Source: Desulfoluna spongiiphila (GTDB lineage: Bacteria; Desulfobacterota; Desulfobacteria; Desulfobacterales; Desulfolunaceae). From it: a stretch of 64,000 bases of DNA. Below the pieces are notes generated by a model that did no database searches, was not told the origin of the DNA, and saw only the letters and a list, made by a program, of their open reading frames with translations. The stretch lies in the NCBI RefSeq assembly GCF_900101345.1, contig NZ_FMUX01000016.1, forward strand, positions 62,001-126,000, written 5' to 3'. Shown here piece by piece: positions 56,001 to 64,000 of this stretch (its first letter is position 1; every line of letters begins with the position of its first letter). Both the position numbers and the translations under genes were made by a program.

Positions 56001-57835
56001 GGTTTTCCCTCGGTATCTGCCACCACAAGGTCCAGGCTGTGCGTTTCGATCTCCCCTGCCCCGCCCTGGCCTCCCTGGTACCGAATCCCCGGCATGCGCC
56101 TGTCCGGCAGCCACAGCAGAGAAAAGCGCCGGGTTACCGGGCGTCCCCCGCTTTCAAACAGGCTCACCTCCGAGGTCACGGAGAGGGGCGACCGGCTCTT
56201 TCCCGCCTCTTCGTCCACGGCAAAGGCGCCGTTACCACTGGCGTCCAGGGTAAGGCTTCCCAGCTCCGAGACGGAGAGAAAGTCCGCGTCCTCTTCCAGG
56301 CCAAAGGAAAAATCCTTTAACGCCATCGGAAAACAGGCTCTCCGGGTCCGCAGGGTGAGCCGGCCCTCGGCCCTGTTCCCAGCCGCAGGGGCCCCGTACA
56401 GATACCGCCCGGCCACCTGAAGGGAGTGGGCCATCTTTTTAACCAGCACGGCTTTGTCGGACGAGAGATCCATGGCCATGCGCTCCGGCAGAAACTCCTC
56501 CACCTGAAACCCGAAGGTGGAAACCGGGCTCCCCTTGCCGGGTCGCAGCCGCACCTCGGCACGCCAGCGCCCCGTGGGGGCGTTGCCGGGAAGTGTCGCG
56601 GTGGTTTGAAAATATCCGGAAGTGCCCGAAGGTGCCAGGCTCACGTTGCCGAACACCTTGCCCCCCGGCTTGACCCAGCGAATGAACAGGTTTTTCACGT
56701 CCACGGGTTTGCCGTCGTTGTCCCGCACCAGAAACGAAAGGGGGACGGTCTCGGAGGGCCGGTAAAGATCTCGCGGGGCCATGACGAACACATCCACGGG
56801 GCTGTCTTTGCGACCGGTGACCTCAAACTCGGAGAGATCGTTTCGGGGTGCCCGGGTGGAGAGAAAGGCAAGGTCCCCGTTATCGCTTTCTCCGCGAATG
56901 AGGACGGTCTTTTTGGCCCGTGGGTCCCGGGTCCGGTACAACCCCAGCGCATCGGTCCGCCCCTCTCCCAGCTTTCGGCCCTTGTCATCAAAAAACGAGA
57001 CCCGAATCCCGGACAAGGCGGTCCCGTAGGCAAGGGAAGAGGCTGTGGCCACGGTCTCCTTTGCGTAGGACCGCATGGAAAGGCCCATGTCGGTCACCAT
57101 GAAAAAGGTACTCTGGTATGCGTAGGCAAAGGTGCCGGGCCGCTTCATCACGGCAAAATAGAGGCCGGTCTCCGAAAGGGCTGCGATCTCGCGGATGGGA
57201 ATATGGCGCACCACCCGGCGGTTTTTCACAGGGTCCAGGTCAAAGCGGGCCGAGTAGACCAGCTCCCCGTACTGGGGCATGTCCTCCAGCTGGTAAAGCC
57301 CCATACTGTCAGTGGGGTTGCGCCACTGGGCAAAGGATCTCAACCCCTTTTCGTTGATACGGAAAAACTCCAGGTCCACCGCCTGAACATTCACCGTGGC
57401 CACGGGCAGGCCTCCGGTAAGCCCCCGGGGCAGCACCAGGCCGCTTCCGGCAAAGCCCACCATGGGCTCCACCTTCCGGGTCTCCACCTGACGTACAACC
57501 GGCTCACCCAGAGTCTTTCCTGCGGCGGAGGTCAGCCCTTCATCAACGGAGACCGTGTACGTGGTCTCGGCCTCCACATGGGGAAACCAGAGCCGCCGCC
57601 CGTCGTCCGAGAGTACCCAGCCCCCGTCGGCAAGGCCAGTGCCCACCGTTACCCGGAGAAACCCGCCCTGCAGGACATCCCGGGCAAGGGGATCGGAAAA
57701 GAGGACGGACAGCGCCGGGCCGTTTTCATACTCCCGCTCGCCGATGTCCAACACCCGAAACCTGTCGGCGGCAAGGGAAACCGAGGCCGACAGCACCATT
57801 ACCAGACTGAACAGAAGACAGACGAATCGTTTCAT
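53045..57835 (-). CDS. Alpha-2-macroglobulin-like protein (bacterial A2M, YfhM type)
   Basis: A 1596-residue exported protein with a signal peptide ending SVSLAA. Many MG-type beta domains come first; then YPYGCLEQVVSRAFPQLW, with the thioester Cys1132 and Gln (CLEQ), followed by the helical thioester domain (YTGGFGLWN, AVDFLLSAREMGV), and the C-terminal receptor-like domain. Such proteins trap attacking proteases in the periplasm. The enterobacterial homologue is a lipoprotein coupled to pbpC; here there is no lipobox and pbpC is elsewhere in the window. Length is close to the usual ~1650. Confidence 0.92.
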   Translation of the reverse strand: MKRFVCLLFSLVMVLSASVSLAADRFRVLDIGEREYENGPALSVLFSDPLARDVLQGGFLRVTVGTGLADGGWVLSDDGRRLWFPHVEAETTYTVSVDEGLTSAAGKTLGEPVVRQVETRKVEPMVGFAGSGLVLPRGLTGGLPVATVNVQAVDLEFFRINEKGLRSFAQWRNPTDSMGLYQLEDMPQYGELVYSARFDLDPVKNRRVVRHIPIREIAALSETGLYFAVMKRPGTFAYAYQSTFFMVTDMGLSMRSYAKETVATASSLAYGTALSGIRVSFFDDKGRKLGEGRTDALGLYRTRDPRAKKTVLIRGESDNGDLAFLSTRAPRNDLSEFEVTGRKDSPVDVFVMAPRDLYRPSETVPLSFLVRDNDGKPVDVKNLFIRWVKPGGKVFGNVSLAPSGTSGYFQTTATLPGNAPTGRWRAEVRLRPGKGSPVSTFGFQVEEFLPERMAMDLSSDKAVLVKKMAHSLQVAGRYLYGAPAAGNRAEGRLTLRTRRACFPMALKDFSFGLEEDADFLSVSELGSLTLDASGNGAFAVDEEAGKSRSPLSVTSEVSLFESGGRPVTRRFSLLWLPDRRMPGIRYQGGQGGAGEIETHSLDLVVADTEGKPLAVKQLLLKVIRNDRNSYWEFTEGAGWQHRVTEKRYTFAESFIDLPAGILTHNLTLPSGEYTIEAVDPGTGLSTTLSLSSGHGYGGTDGAPHPARVNLLFDKKSYRAGDVARVKVVPPDEGEALVMVEGKTLLWARRTAVEREGTVVEIPVDESWSSHDIYVSVVVLRKTAPKEPETPLRAIGVLHLPLDRDPRALDVEVLVSRTWKEEAPLPVTVTVKKKGQAHYGRVWVAAVDVGILGITSFPTPDPYGWFFARRWYDVQSTDLFGKVIETDTALGAAIRFGGDGDISLGGGKPQAEVTLFSRVMGPFETDRSGKITTEIPLDDFSGTVRLMVVAFDDTSFGASEFETTVTPPLVVQLSAPRFLAPGDVSTLTADLTRMVDGEAEYTLTMEARGPVCIDTEPEEIRLSAGKREIRSWSVAAACDEALPPYGVGEVVMTVKGDGMVKRVSTQCPVRPGYPGEARETRLRLNPGESLTLDSRSMAELIPATVGGAVAVSTKLPLSSDAYVRDLLQYPYGCLEQVVSRAFPQLWLLPERAKAMGIEPLPLEKRREILDDAVARIVSMQRYTGGFGLWNAMGPEDPWLSCYAVDFLLSAREMGVRVPTDALRRGLERQRTWLVKGPTGELRNDRAASFAVRSYAAHNLSRVRKGQLATLRTLADNHLNDAADALAVARLALALKTSGDKRRSRIASEKALALRADAGLWRRDYGSNLRDLSMTVALFTEHKISVPAMADILDTLETDLRQRRWLSTQERFALFRLALAFAEHDDTVSLAVAEGPDTRDVKGKGPFAMNLTAKTLASGLSLTSRGKAPLFASAVVTGYAKTPPSPMDERIRVVREYFDFEGRSLDPEILPSGTLMLVNLRVTAAEAVPDALVVDLLPAGFEIENPNFEHSIRADETVVRGRAVWRHAEQSPLVHAEYREDRFAAAVYLHKDREFNLFYVVRAVSPGTFTVPPPFAESMYRPGIRGIGQGGRVIRVEK

Positions 57836-57937
57836 GGTGGAATCCTTCGTGTAGAAAACAGCTTAAAAAACGTAAGGTATTCGTTTCCACAGCTACCACA
57901 CCGCCGGTACTGCCGCCATGATCCGGCTCACACCATG

Positions 57938-59140
57938 TTAACTCACCATGGCGGCGTACCGGTCGGCTTCGGGGGCATCCCCCTTGCTTCGATAGATGTC
58001 GCTGACGGCCTGATATGCGTAAGAAGCCGTTGCGGGGTCCTCCATGGCAAGCTTTAAGTAACGCTCGATAAGGGAGACGGAGGTATCGCCGTCCTCTTTG
58101 AGCAGGTTGGCGTAGGTAAGCTGAATATGGGAGGGGGGACGTTTTCCGCAGCCGGTGCACAGACCCATGCTTTTTTCCAGGAGCTTCCGGGCTGCCGGGG
58201 CATCGCCGTTTCCCTTTTTCAGGTTGGCGAGAAAAAAGGCAAGGTTGTCGTCCCAGTTGTGTTCCAGTCGGTCTCCGACCCAGGCCTCGGCCGCCCCTGC
58301 CTGTCCGCACTCAGCCAGCAGCCGGCCTTTCAGCAGGGCGAGGTCCACGGGATACCCCTCCAGATCTTTCAGGTTTTCATCCAGGGTGGCAAGGGCTTTT
58401 TCGGGCTCCCCCCCTTCCAGATAGAGGTGGCACAAAAGCTCCACGCCGTGGGTATGCCTGGGGTGATGGGATAAAAAGGTAAGCAGCAGGGCTTCGGCCT
58501 TGTCTCTTTTTCCAAGGTTCAGGCAGGCGGCGGCAAGTTCCAGGGGAACGTACCCCTCTTCGCCGTTCTCCCCAAGGGCCGCATCCAGTGCCGCTTCTGC
58601 GTCGGCAAATTCACCGGAGTTCAATGCGTTGTACCCGTTCCTGAAGGCATCGCCGTACCCCATGTAGGCATCGCCCTGCTCCTCGGGAAGAGACATGCAC
58701 AGGGCTTCGAAGGCCTGATCCGCCTCACTGTAAGGGGCATCGCCCCCGCCCTCTTCTTCGTCGTCGTCCCACTCCTCCCCTTCCCGTGCCATGGAGCTGC
58801 TCAACTCCCCTATAAGGGCCTCAATGGCCTCCTTGGTCTCGGCTTCCCGGGCCAGCTGACCAGCTAGGTGAAGAAGGTGGTGGGCTTCGGCGTCAATGCC
58901 CGATTCATGAAGGTCTGCAGCATTTGCCAGGTGCGCTTTGGCCAGGGACTCTCCGCAGCCTGCGTGCTTCTCTTCGATGCGGGCCAAAAGCGCTTCTTGG
59001 CCGGCCTCTTTCCCGGCCAGCTTCTCCAGGGCCCTGGCGTATTGGGTGCGGGCAGCACCGTAATGTTCGGACAGGACAAGGGCGTCACCCTTTTTTTCGA
59101 GGTCTTCGGGTGATTTGACAAAAAGAGAGAAAAGACCCAT
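57938..59140 (-). CDS. TPR-repeat protein
   Basis: A 400-residue soluble protein of tetratricopeptide-type helical repeats: GYNALNSGEFADAEAALDAAL, AAACLNLGKRDKAEALLLTFL and HLYLEGGEPEKALATLDENL. An acidic linker (DDDEEEGGGD) lies near residue 125, and CTGCGK near 340 is a possible metal pair. It lies upstream of the A2M gene on the same strand, about 100 bases away, and could be co-transcribed. A scaffold role is likely; the partner is unknown. Confidence 0.75.
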   Translation of the reverse strand: MGLFSLFVKSPEDLEKKGDALVLSEHYGAARTQYARALEKLAGKEAGQEALLARIEEKHAGCGESLAKAHLANAADLHESGIDAEAHHLLHLAGQLAREAETKEAIEALIGELSSSMAREGEEWDDDEEEGGGDAPYSEADQAFEALCMSLPEEQGDAYMGYGDAFRNGYNALNSGEFADAEAALDAALGENGEEGYVPLELAAACLNLGKRDKAEALLLTFLSHHPRHTHGVELLCHLYLEGGEPEKALATLDENLKDLEGYPVDLALLKGRLLAECGQAGAAEAWVGDRLEHNWDDNLAFFLANLKKGNGDAPAARKLLEKSMGLCTGCGKRPPSHIQLTYANLLKEDGDTSVSLIERYLKLAMEDPATASYAYQAVSDIYRSKGDAPEADRYAAMVS

Positions 59141-59250
59141 GGAGGCTCCTTAGCAAGTGTAAAAATGAGGTAAAAGGGAAAAAAGCGGTGTCTACGTCCG
59201 TCCGGGTAACCGCCAGTGACCATTGGCGTTGGATCAGAACGGCCTGTATT

Positions 59251-59422
59251 GCCTCCGGCGGCCCTGCCGGGGGCTAAACTTTTAAAAAGTTTAACAAACA
59301 GGTTTTAAAAAAATGGATTCAGGCCAATCCAAGTCAAAGGCGAATGTGATTTCCCCCGAGGAATGAGGGGGAAAGCGCATTCGCAAGCTGCTTTCAAGGT
59401 GGCTCATCTTGCCGCCGGAGAC
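59251..59422 (-). repeat. Interspersed repeat, copy I
   Basis: GCCTCCGGCGGC at one end and GCCGCCGGAGAC at the other, one change from the consensus. It fills most of the space after the aspartate kinase stop, in that gene's orientation. Confidence 0.85.
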
Positions 59423-59443
59423 ATCGCTTTTGAATGTTTTATC

Positions 59444-60820
59444 TTACGCCCCGCCGTTGAAAAACGTTGCGTGCAACGCGCGTACCGAGGCCTTTAAATC
59501 CTCTTCACGGACGATGAAATACAGAGCCACCGGCGAGGGGCCGAAGGCGATCATCTCCACGTTGATCCCGGCATCGTCCATGGCGGAAAAACAGCGGGCG
59601 GCGACTCCTTTGCGGGCGTTCAGACCTTCCCCCACCATGCTGATCAGGGCCACGTCATCTTCTCTTTCCACCTTGCGGAAGGGATTGGGAGTGAGCTTTT
59701 CAAGGGCCCCGTACCCCCGGTCCATGTCTTTCTTGTCCAGGAGAATGGAGATACACGTCTGGGACGTGACCACGGACCGGATGTTGATGCCGCTGTCGGT
59801 GACGCAGCCCGTCACCTCGGAGAGCATGCCCGGCCGGGCGCCCATGCCGGACGCGTACACCTTGATGATGCCCACGTCGGTATTCTGGGTGACGCTCTTC
59901 ACCACATGGGGTGCCTCGGGGCTGCTTTTGGTGATGAGGCTCCCTTCGGCATCGGGGTCCAAGGTGCTCTTGATGGCGATGTCCAGGCCGTAACGGCGAA
60001 CCGGCTCCACGGCACGGGGGTGAAGGATCTTTGCTCCAAAATAACACAACTCGGCGGCTTCAGCATAGGAGAGAACGGAAATCAACTCCGCCTCAGGCAC
60101 CATGCGCGGGTCGGCGCTCATAAACCCGGCCACATCCTTCCAGAACTCCAGAACCTCGGCCTCCATGGCCACGGTAGCCACGGCCGCAGAGTAATCGGTG
60201 CCTCCCCTGCCGTAGGTCGTGATGTTGCCCTCTTCGCTGATGCCGTAAAACCCGGGCATAAAGACCAGGGTCCCCTCATCAAGCAATGGGCTCAGGTGCT
60301 CCTGAAAATTTGTCCGGGTCACCTCAAGGTCTGCGGTGGCATCTTCGTACTTTCCGTCGGTGATCATCCCGATATTCTGGGGCATCCGGCAGACGGCCCG
60401 GACGCCCCGTGCGCTCATGGCGCAAGTCAGAAGCTCGGCGCTGAAGCGCTCTCCGTAGCTGCTGATGAGATCGCGCATCTTGGGAGTGCTCTCACCGGTA
60501 TAGCTCAGGCCGTAGTAGTAACGCTCCAGTCGCTGAAGGGCCTTTCCAAAGGTTTTGGAAAACGCCTTCTGAAGGTCGGCATCGGCGATGATGTGCCGTG
60601 CCGTTGCCATGTGTTTGGTCCGCAGGCGGCTCATCAGCGGAGGGATGTTCTCTTCATCGGCCAGGGCATCGGCCATGCCGTCGATGAGCATGTCGGTGAT
60701 GCCGTTCAACGCCGAAACAACGATGATATCGCCACCCACCCGACCTGCGAGGAGATCGAGGATCGATTCAATGGTCTTCTTGCCCTTGAGGCAGCCGCCG
60801 CCAATTTTTATCACTTTCAT
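59444..60820 (-). CDS. Aspartate kinase
   Basis: A 458-residue enzyme. MKVIKIGGGCLKG is the K-x-G-G start, GRGGTDYSAA the ATP/aspartate part, and FWKDVAGFMSADPRMVPEAELI the substrate loop. Two ACT domains follow (VGIIKVYASGMGARPGMLSEV; VALISMVGEGLNARKGVAARCFSAMDDAGINVEMI), as in feedback-controlled kinases. It phosphorylates aspartate as the first step to lysine, methionine and threonine. It is closer to the monofunctional ThrA-type than to LysC of Bacillus. Single gene. Confidence 0.93.
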   Translation of the reverse strand: MKVIKIGGGCLKGKKTIESILDLLAGRVGGDIIVVSALNGITDMLIDGMADALADEENIPPLMSRLRTKHMATARHIIADADLQKAFSKTFGKALQRLERYYYGLSYTGESTPKMRDLISSYGERFSAELLTCAMSARGVRAVCRMPQNIGMITDGKYEDATADLEVTRTNFQEHLSPLLDEGTLVFMPGFYGISEEGNITTYGRGGTDYSAAVATVAMEAEVLEFWKDVAGFMSADPRMVPEAELISVLSYAEAAELCYFGAKILHPRAVEPVRRYGLDIAIKSTLDPDAEGSLITKSSPEAPHVVKSVTQNTDVGIIKVYASGMGARPGMLSEVTGCVTDSGINIRSVVTSQTCISILLDKKDMDRGYGALEKLTPNPFRKVEREDDVALISMVGEGLNARKGVAARCFSAMDDAGINVEMIAFGPSPVALYFIVREEDLKASVRALHATFFNGGA

Positions 60821-61022
60821 GGTGCTCGGGATTCTCCGTGAGGTTGCATCGTCAATAAGAATTGGTTTGTCTTACCATACTCATCCGGTAGCAAACAAGG
60901 GCAAGGTGAACCACCTTGAACGCCAGAATTGCGAATGGGCCCGGGCCCCTGTCGCGCCTCTGTTCGCACGGCGAGAAACAAAATGCATCGTGACGCAGGG
61001 CGCCTGCCAGGAAGGGGGAGAA

Positions 61023-61068
61023 ACAAAAAAAGCCTTCCACCGTTAAAACACGCACAGTGGAAGGCCTT
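61023..61068 (-). terminator. Intrinsic terminator after the acetate transporter
   Basis: GCCTTCCAC pairs with GTGGAAGGC; on the minus strand the stem is followed directly by TTTTTTTG. It lies beyond two repeat copies downstream of the transporter gene, and would end its transcript before the kinase gene. Confidence 0.8.
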
Positions 61069-61083
61069 AGAAAATCTTCTTGC

Positions 61084-61177
61084 TTGAATATCGCTTTAAA
61101 GGCGGATGCGATTTATCCCGGAGGGCAAATCGCATTCGCAACCTGCTTTCACGGTGGCACACCTTGCCGCCGGAGGC
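61084..61177 (-). repeat. Interspersed repeat, right-half copy J1
   Basis: It carries a GGCGGATGCGATTT stem, the CACGGTGGCACACC hairpin and GCCGCCGGAGGC, but lacks the other end. It is in tandem with J2, like the pairs at 17.2 and 44.7 kb. Confidence 0.75.
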
Positions 61178-61192
61178 AGCCAAGTTAAAGAT

Positions 61193-61366
61193 GCCTCCGG
61201 CGGCCCTGCCGGGGGCCAAACTTTTGAAAAGTTTGATAAACAGCCCCCCCAAAAAAACAGATTCCGTTTAATCTGAACCAAAGGCGAATGTGATTTTCCC
61301 TGAGGAACGAAGGGGAAAGCGCATTCGCTACCTGCTTTCGAGGTGGCTCACCTCGCCGCCGGAGGC
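61193..61366 (-). repeat. Interspersed repeat, copy J2
   Basis: Both 12-bp ends are exact (GCCTCCGGCGGC, GCCGCCGGAGGC), with the long stem AATGTGATTTTCCC/GGGGAAAGCGCATT and the leader actttaaccatagaag. It lies just past the acetate transporter gene, in its orientation. Confidence 0.88.
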
Positions 61367-61420
61367 AAGCTTTTTCCACCCACTTTAACCATAGAAGGCA
61401 CGTTTTTGTTTTTGTGTGAT

Positions 61421-61978
61421 TTACCCGATGGGAAGCACCACACGACCGTATTGTTCATTGAGCACCTCGGCCATGGCCAGGTAGATGGCGCTCAGGCCGC
61501 AGATGATGCCTTCAAAACCGGCAATCACGCCGATGCGCTCGGAGCCGGTCCAGTGGTGGGCGGCCAGAAGGACAAACAGGATGGTCAGGGATCCGAATAC
61601 AAACTGGAGCCCCCTGTTGGCCTTGAGGGTGCCGAAAAACATGAAAAAGGTAAAAAGCCCCCACATAAAAAGATACCACCCCATAAAATGGTGCTCCGTG
61701 GCTTCAATCCATCCGAATTTCGGCATGAGGATCAGCGCCACCAGGGTGAGCCAGAAATGCCCGAATGAGATAAAGGCGGTCACCCCGAAGGTGTTGCCCT
61801 TTTTGAATTCAAGGATCCCTGCGATGATCTGCGCCATGCCCCCGTAAAAAAGGCCCATGGCCAGGATCATGGCGCTCATGGGGAAAAAACCTGCGTTGTG
61901 AATGTTTAAAAGAACGGTCGTCATTCCAAAACCCATCAACCCCAGAGGTCCCGGGTTTGCCAAAGCATTGTCCTTCAT
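61421..61978 (-). CDS. satP: Acetate uptake transporter (SatP/GPR1-FUN34 family)
   Basis: A 185-residue protein with six helices. [25 protein letters not shown] is the family signature N-P-A/G-P-L-G-L-x-G-F-G, and [24 protein letters not shown] the second block. It carries acetate and perhaps succinate across the inner membrane. Its start has AAGGAG-type bases (aggagac). Single gene. Confidence 0.9.
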   Translation of the reverse strand: MKDNALANPGPLGLMGFGMTTVLLNIHNAGFFPMSAMILAMGLFYGGMAQIIAGILEFKKGNTFGVTAFISFGHFWLTLVALILMPKFGWIEATEHHFMGWYLFMWGLFTFFMFFGTLKANRGLQFVFGSLTILFVLLAAHHWTGSERIGVIAGFEGIICGLSAIYLAMAEVLNEQYGRVVLPIG

Positions 61979-62543
61979 GAATCTGTGTCTCCTTACCTGC
62001 CTGTTGCTCCATTTCTTTTTAAAACGCCGAAACCACGCCCTTGCACGTGGACAATGGGCCCGTCCGTTGCGTCACGTCCGGTGTCCCGCCAAGGGATTTG
62101 CGGCCACGGTGCCTCACCCTATATGCCGTATACACTCTGACAGGGAAGCCTTACCGCTTTCGTCCCGTCTGGGACGGGTCTCACGTATTTGGCGACCGCC
62201 TGTCGTTTATCCTGTCGGCACCTTCATTCTCTTCACGGAAAATAACGATGGGTTATATCAGAACCCTCCTGATGCTGGCAATCAAAATAGACCATTGTTC
62301 ACATTCCTGCTCACCATTTCTACCCAGACAGGCCCACGTTTCCCTTGAGAGAGCCTCCACGCAGGTCTTCATTCACAATTGTCTGCTCGATTTCCTCACC
62401 CTTCGGGTGCCCTCCTTCTGCGTGACCAGAGCGTTGAAGGAAAAAGCTACATCTGCAGCTCTTGTGCCTTGAGTATGGGTGCACTCGACTCGTAAAATAT
62501 CCGGTCTAATGGGTCGAGGCACGGATTCGGCAGTGCGACGATC
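61979..62543. other. Gene-free stretch of about 565 bases
   Basis: It separates the acetate transporter from the DUF4136 gene. A hairpin (CGTCCCGTCTGGGACG near 62161) stands out, but no gene or known RNA was recognised. Confidence 0.5.
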
Positions 62544-63101
62544 TTACTTCGGGGGGAATTGATCCAGGATTTTTTTCACCAGCTTGTTGAGGGACTTGAT
62601 GGCCTTGTCCGGGTCTTTGTATTCGGCGTAGCGCTGGGCGCCGGTCCCCCGCCAGTACAGGACTGAAGGGTCGCTGCCCACGAAATCAATGGTGAGGGAC
62701 TCCTCGTCGTAATCGCTGACATTGGTTCCCGTGCTGAGGCCGATGCCGCCGTAACGGCCATGGCTGCCCCTGCCGAACCCTACGCTGCCGCCGGATCCGC
62801 TTGACTGGATTTTCATGCGAAGGACATACTCATACCGGAGAAAAAACGTCGCGCTTCCGTCGGTTGCCTTCTTCAGCCCCTTTGCCTTGAGCTGGCCCTC
62901 AATCGCAGCCCGGGTTCGGGTGTCACGCAAGGGGTTGTCGATGCGGGGGTCACCGGTCATGCCCTGGGTTTCCGAAGCCCAGTCATAGCTTTTGAGCCCA
63001 CCGAAATGGTTGGACGGGTCGTAGTCCTGATTGACCCGGATCCCCGAACACCCGCCCAGCACAAGAGCCATCGCGACCATCCAAAACCATGTATTTTTCA
63101 T
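62544..63101 (-). CDS. DUF4136-family lipoprotein
   Basis: A 185-residue lipoprotein (LVLGGC lipobox, Cys18). The mature part is the DUF4136 pattern: VNQDYDPSNHFGGLKSYDW, LRDTRTRAAIEGQLKAKGLKKA, and a DPDKAIKSLNKLVKKILDQFPP tail, with a glycine-rich SGGSVGFGRGSHGRYGG insert. Function unknown; it lies in the envelope. Confidence 0.88.
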   Translation of the reverse strand: MKNTWFWMVAMALVLGGCSGIRVNQDYDPSNHFGGLKSYDWASETQGMTGDPRIDNPLRDTRTRAAIEGQLKAKGLKKATDGSATFFLRYEYVLRMKIQSSGSGGSVGFGRGSHGRYGGIGLSTGTNVSDYDEESLTIDFVGSDPSVLYWRGTGAQRYAEYKDPDKAIKSLNKLVKKILDQFPPK

Positions 63102-63413
63102 GAATACCTCCTGGAAAATAAGATAACAGGCACGCCAACACGTTGCCCGCGGTACAAGGACCGCGACACCAACAGGGGGTTTATCAGGAAGAGAAGCCGG
63201 AATCCCGCCGGGAGATACCGGCCGAACACATCGAAGTCACTCTGGTATCCTATCACAGAACGCGCATCCATCCCAAGCCCCCGATCCTGCCGCTCCCACC
63301 CGGAAACTGGGGAGAGGGAAACGGGTCCGCAATTTTCTACAAGAAATATGGTCAGACACCTGATAGAATCGGCAGACCTTGACCAACACGAGATAATAAC
63401 CGGTGTCTGCCCC
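63102..63413. other. Upstream region of the AraC-type gene
   Basis: About 310 bases between divergent genes. It should hold both promoters; no operator or clear promoter element could be fixed. Confidence 0.4.
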
Positions 63414-64000
63414 ATGAGAAAGTCTGAAAACACAACGTTTTATCGCCATCACGAGCTTAAGGGAATTGAAGTCACACGAGCCATTGAGAGCCATCACATT
63501 TTCCCCAAGCATGCCCATGACAACACCTATACCCTCGTTCTCGCGGACAGGGGGGCAAGTTACTGCGTGGGGCCTGAGGAGCACGAGGCCGTCGTCGACA
63601 GGCAAAGCGTTGCGCTGATCAACCCGGCCCAGGTCCACTCCGGCATTCCCATCGGCCGGGAGCAACTCTCGTACTGGTCCGTCAACATCATGCTTGATGT
63701 GATGACCGCATCCTTCCGGGATGTCTCCGGAAAAGACGCAGCAGCACCGGAATTCAAACGCATGGTGGTTCGTGACCCGGTCCTTCAGGGTCATCTCCTG
63801 CATTTTTTCCACCGCATGACCATGCATGGGGGGCGACTGTCCCTGGAAACAGCGCTGCTGGAGTCCCTTGGGCATCTTCTGATTCGTTACGGAAACGCTC
63901 AAACCCCCGAAGCCTTTCGGGGTGAGTCACACCGTGTCTGCCGTGCCAAGGAGTATCTCTCCGAGGAGCTGGGCCGTAAAATGTCCCTGGACGAGGTGGC
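63414..64000 (+). CDS. AraC-family regulator, 3' end outside the window
   Basis: The frame opens at an ATG (MRKSENTTFYRHHELKGIEV) and stays open to the window end, giving 195 residues. HIFPKHAHDNTYTLVLADRG, then ALINPAQVHSGIP, is the AraC cupin-type sensor. The helix-turn-helix begins near the edge (RAKEYLSEELGRKMSLDEV), where the second domain should continue. It is transcribed away from the DUF4136 gene and may control it or the unseen genes beyond. The effector is unknown. Confidence 0.85.
   Translation, partial: MRKSENTTFYRHHELKGIEVTRAIESHHIFPKHAHDNTYTLVLADRGASYCVGPEEHEAVVDRQSVALINPAQVHSGIPIGREQLSYWSVNIMLDVMTASFRDVSGKDAAAPEFKRMVVRDPVLQGHLLHFFHRMTMHGGRLSLETALLESLGHLLIRYGNAQTPEAFRGESHRVCRAKEYLSEELGRKMSLDEV

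Noticed and set aside
53920-56320. Long open frame of about 770 codons on the plus strand
   Set aside because: It lies antisense to the A2M gene, whose motifs, signal peptide and thioester are clear; GC-rich third positions make long antisense frames common here.

Overview
The window is most likely chromosomal DNA of an anaerobic Desulfobacterota (a sulfate-reducer-like deltaproteobacterium). Pointers are a CCG-domain heterodisulfide-reductase-like iron-sulfur protein with an apparent in-frame selenocysteine codon, a split PyrK-like/FAD oxidoreductase pair, a DUF6064 protein, a type IV pilus minor-pilin/PilY1 operon, TonB and MltD/A2M envelope genes, and dense GC-rich interspersed repeats between genes. 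The genus cannot be fixed from the sequence alone. No rRNA, tRNA or CRISPR array was seen.

Layout. 1-1.7 kb: the end of a rhodanese-YceI fusion and an isoprenylcysteine-methyltransferase-like membrane enzyme. 2.5-8.6 kb: a compact three-gene operon of a P47/TULIP-like protein, a RES-fold protein with a coiled-coil tail, and a 936-residue glycine-rich/helical/beta protein. No secretion signal is visible on any of the three; the set looks like an undescribed toxin-type or contractile/pore assembly and is the main candidate for a new system. 8.9-20 kb: an Ntn amidase, a DsrE lipoprotein, the selenocysteine HdrD/DsrK-like protein, a MATE exporter, an alkaline phosphatase-PHP fusion and penicillin-binding protein 1C. 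20.3-22.5 kb: a guanine-type purine riboswitch, an NCS2 purine permease and a purine phosphoribosyltransferase, i.e. a purine salvage unit.

22.7-34.6 kb: visibly AT-richer DNA, mostly minus strand, with an acetyltransferase/MFS pair, an MltD-like transglycosylase and a six-gene cluster (glycosyltransferase, split transketolase, Rossmann dehydrogenase, sulfotransferase, APS kinase). The cluster is bracketed by two same-orientation copies of a 137-bp element. The APS kinase would make PAPS for the sulfotransferase, so the cluster probably builds a sulfated glycan or metabolite.

34.9-44.7 kb: a nine-gene plus-strand operon (DUF6064, PyrK-like 2Fe-2S reductase, FAD oxidoreductase, double P-loop ATPase, TonB receptor, SAM methyltransferase, and a three-part SsuABC/TauABC-type ABC importer). 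It reads as an uptake and redox-processing route for an unknown TonB-imported ligand.

45.2-51.7 kb: TrmO and the minor-pilin operon fimT-pilW-pilV-pilX-pilY1 plus a small secreted protein. 53-64 kb: a thioester alpha-2-macroglobulin, a TPR protein, aspartate kinase, an acetate transporter, a DUF4136 lipoprotein and the start of an AraC regulator that runs off the end. A repeat family with 12-bp inverted ends (GCCTCCGGCGGC) occurs at least ten times, nearly always just beyond the 3' end of a gene.
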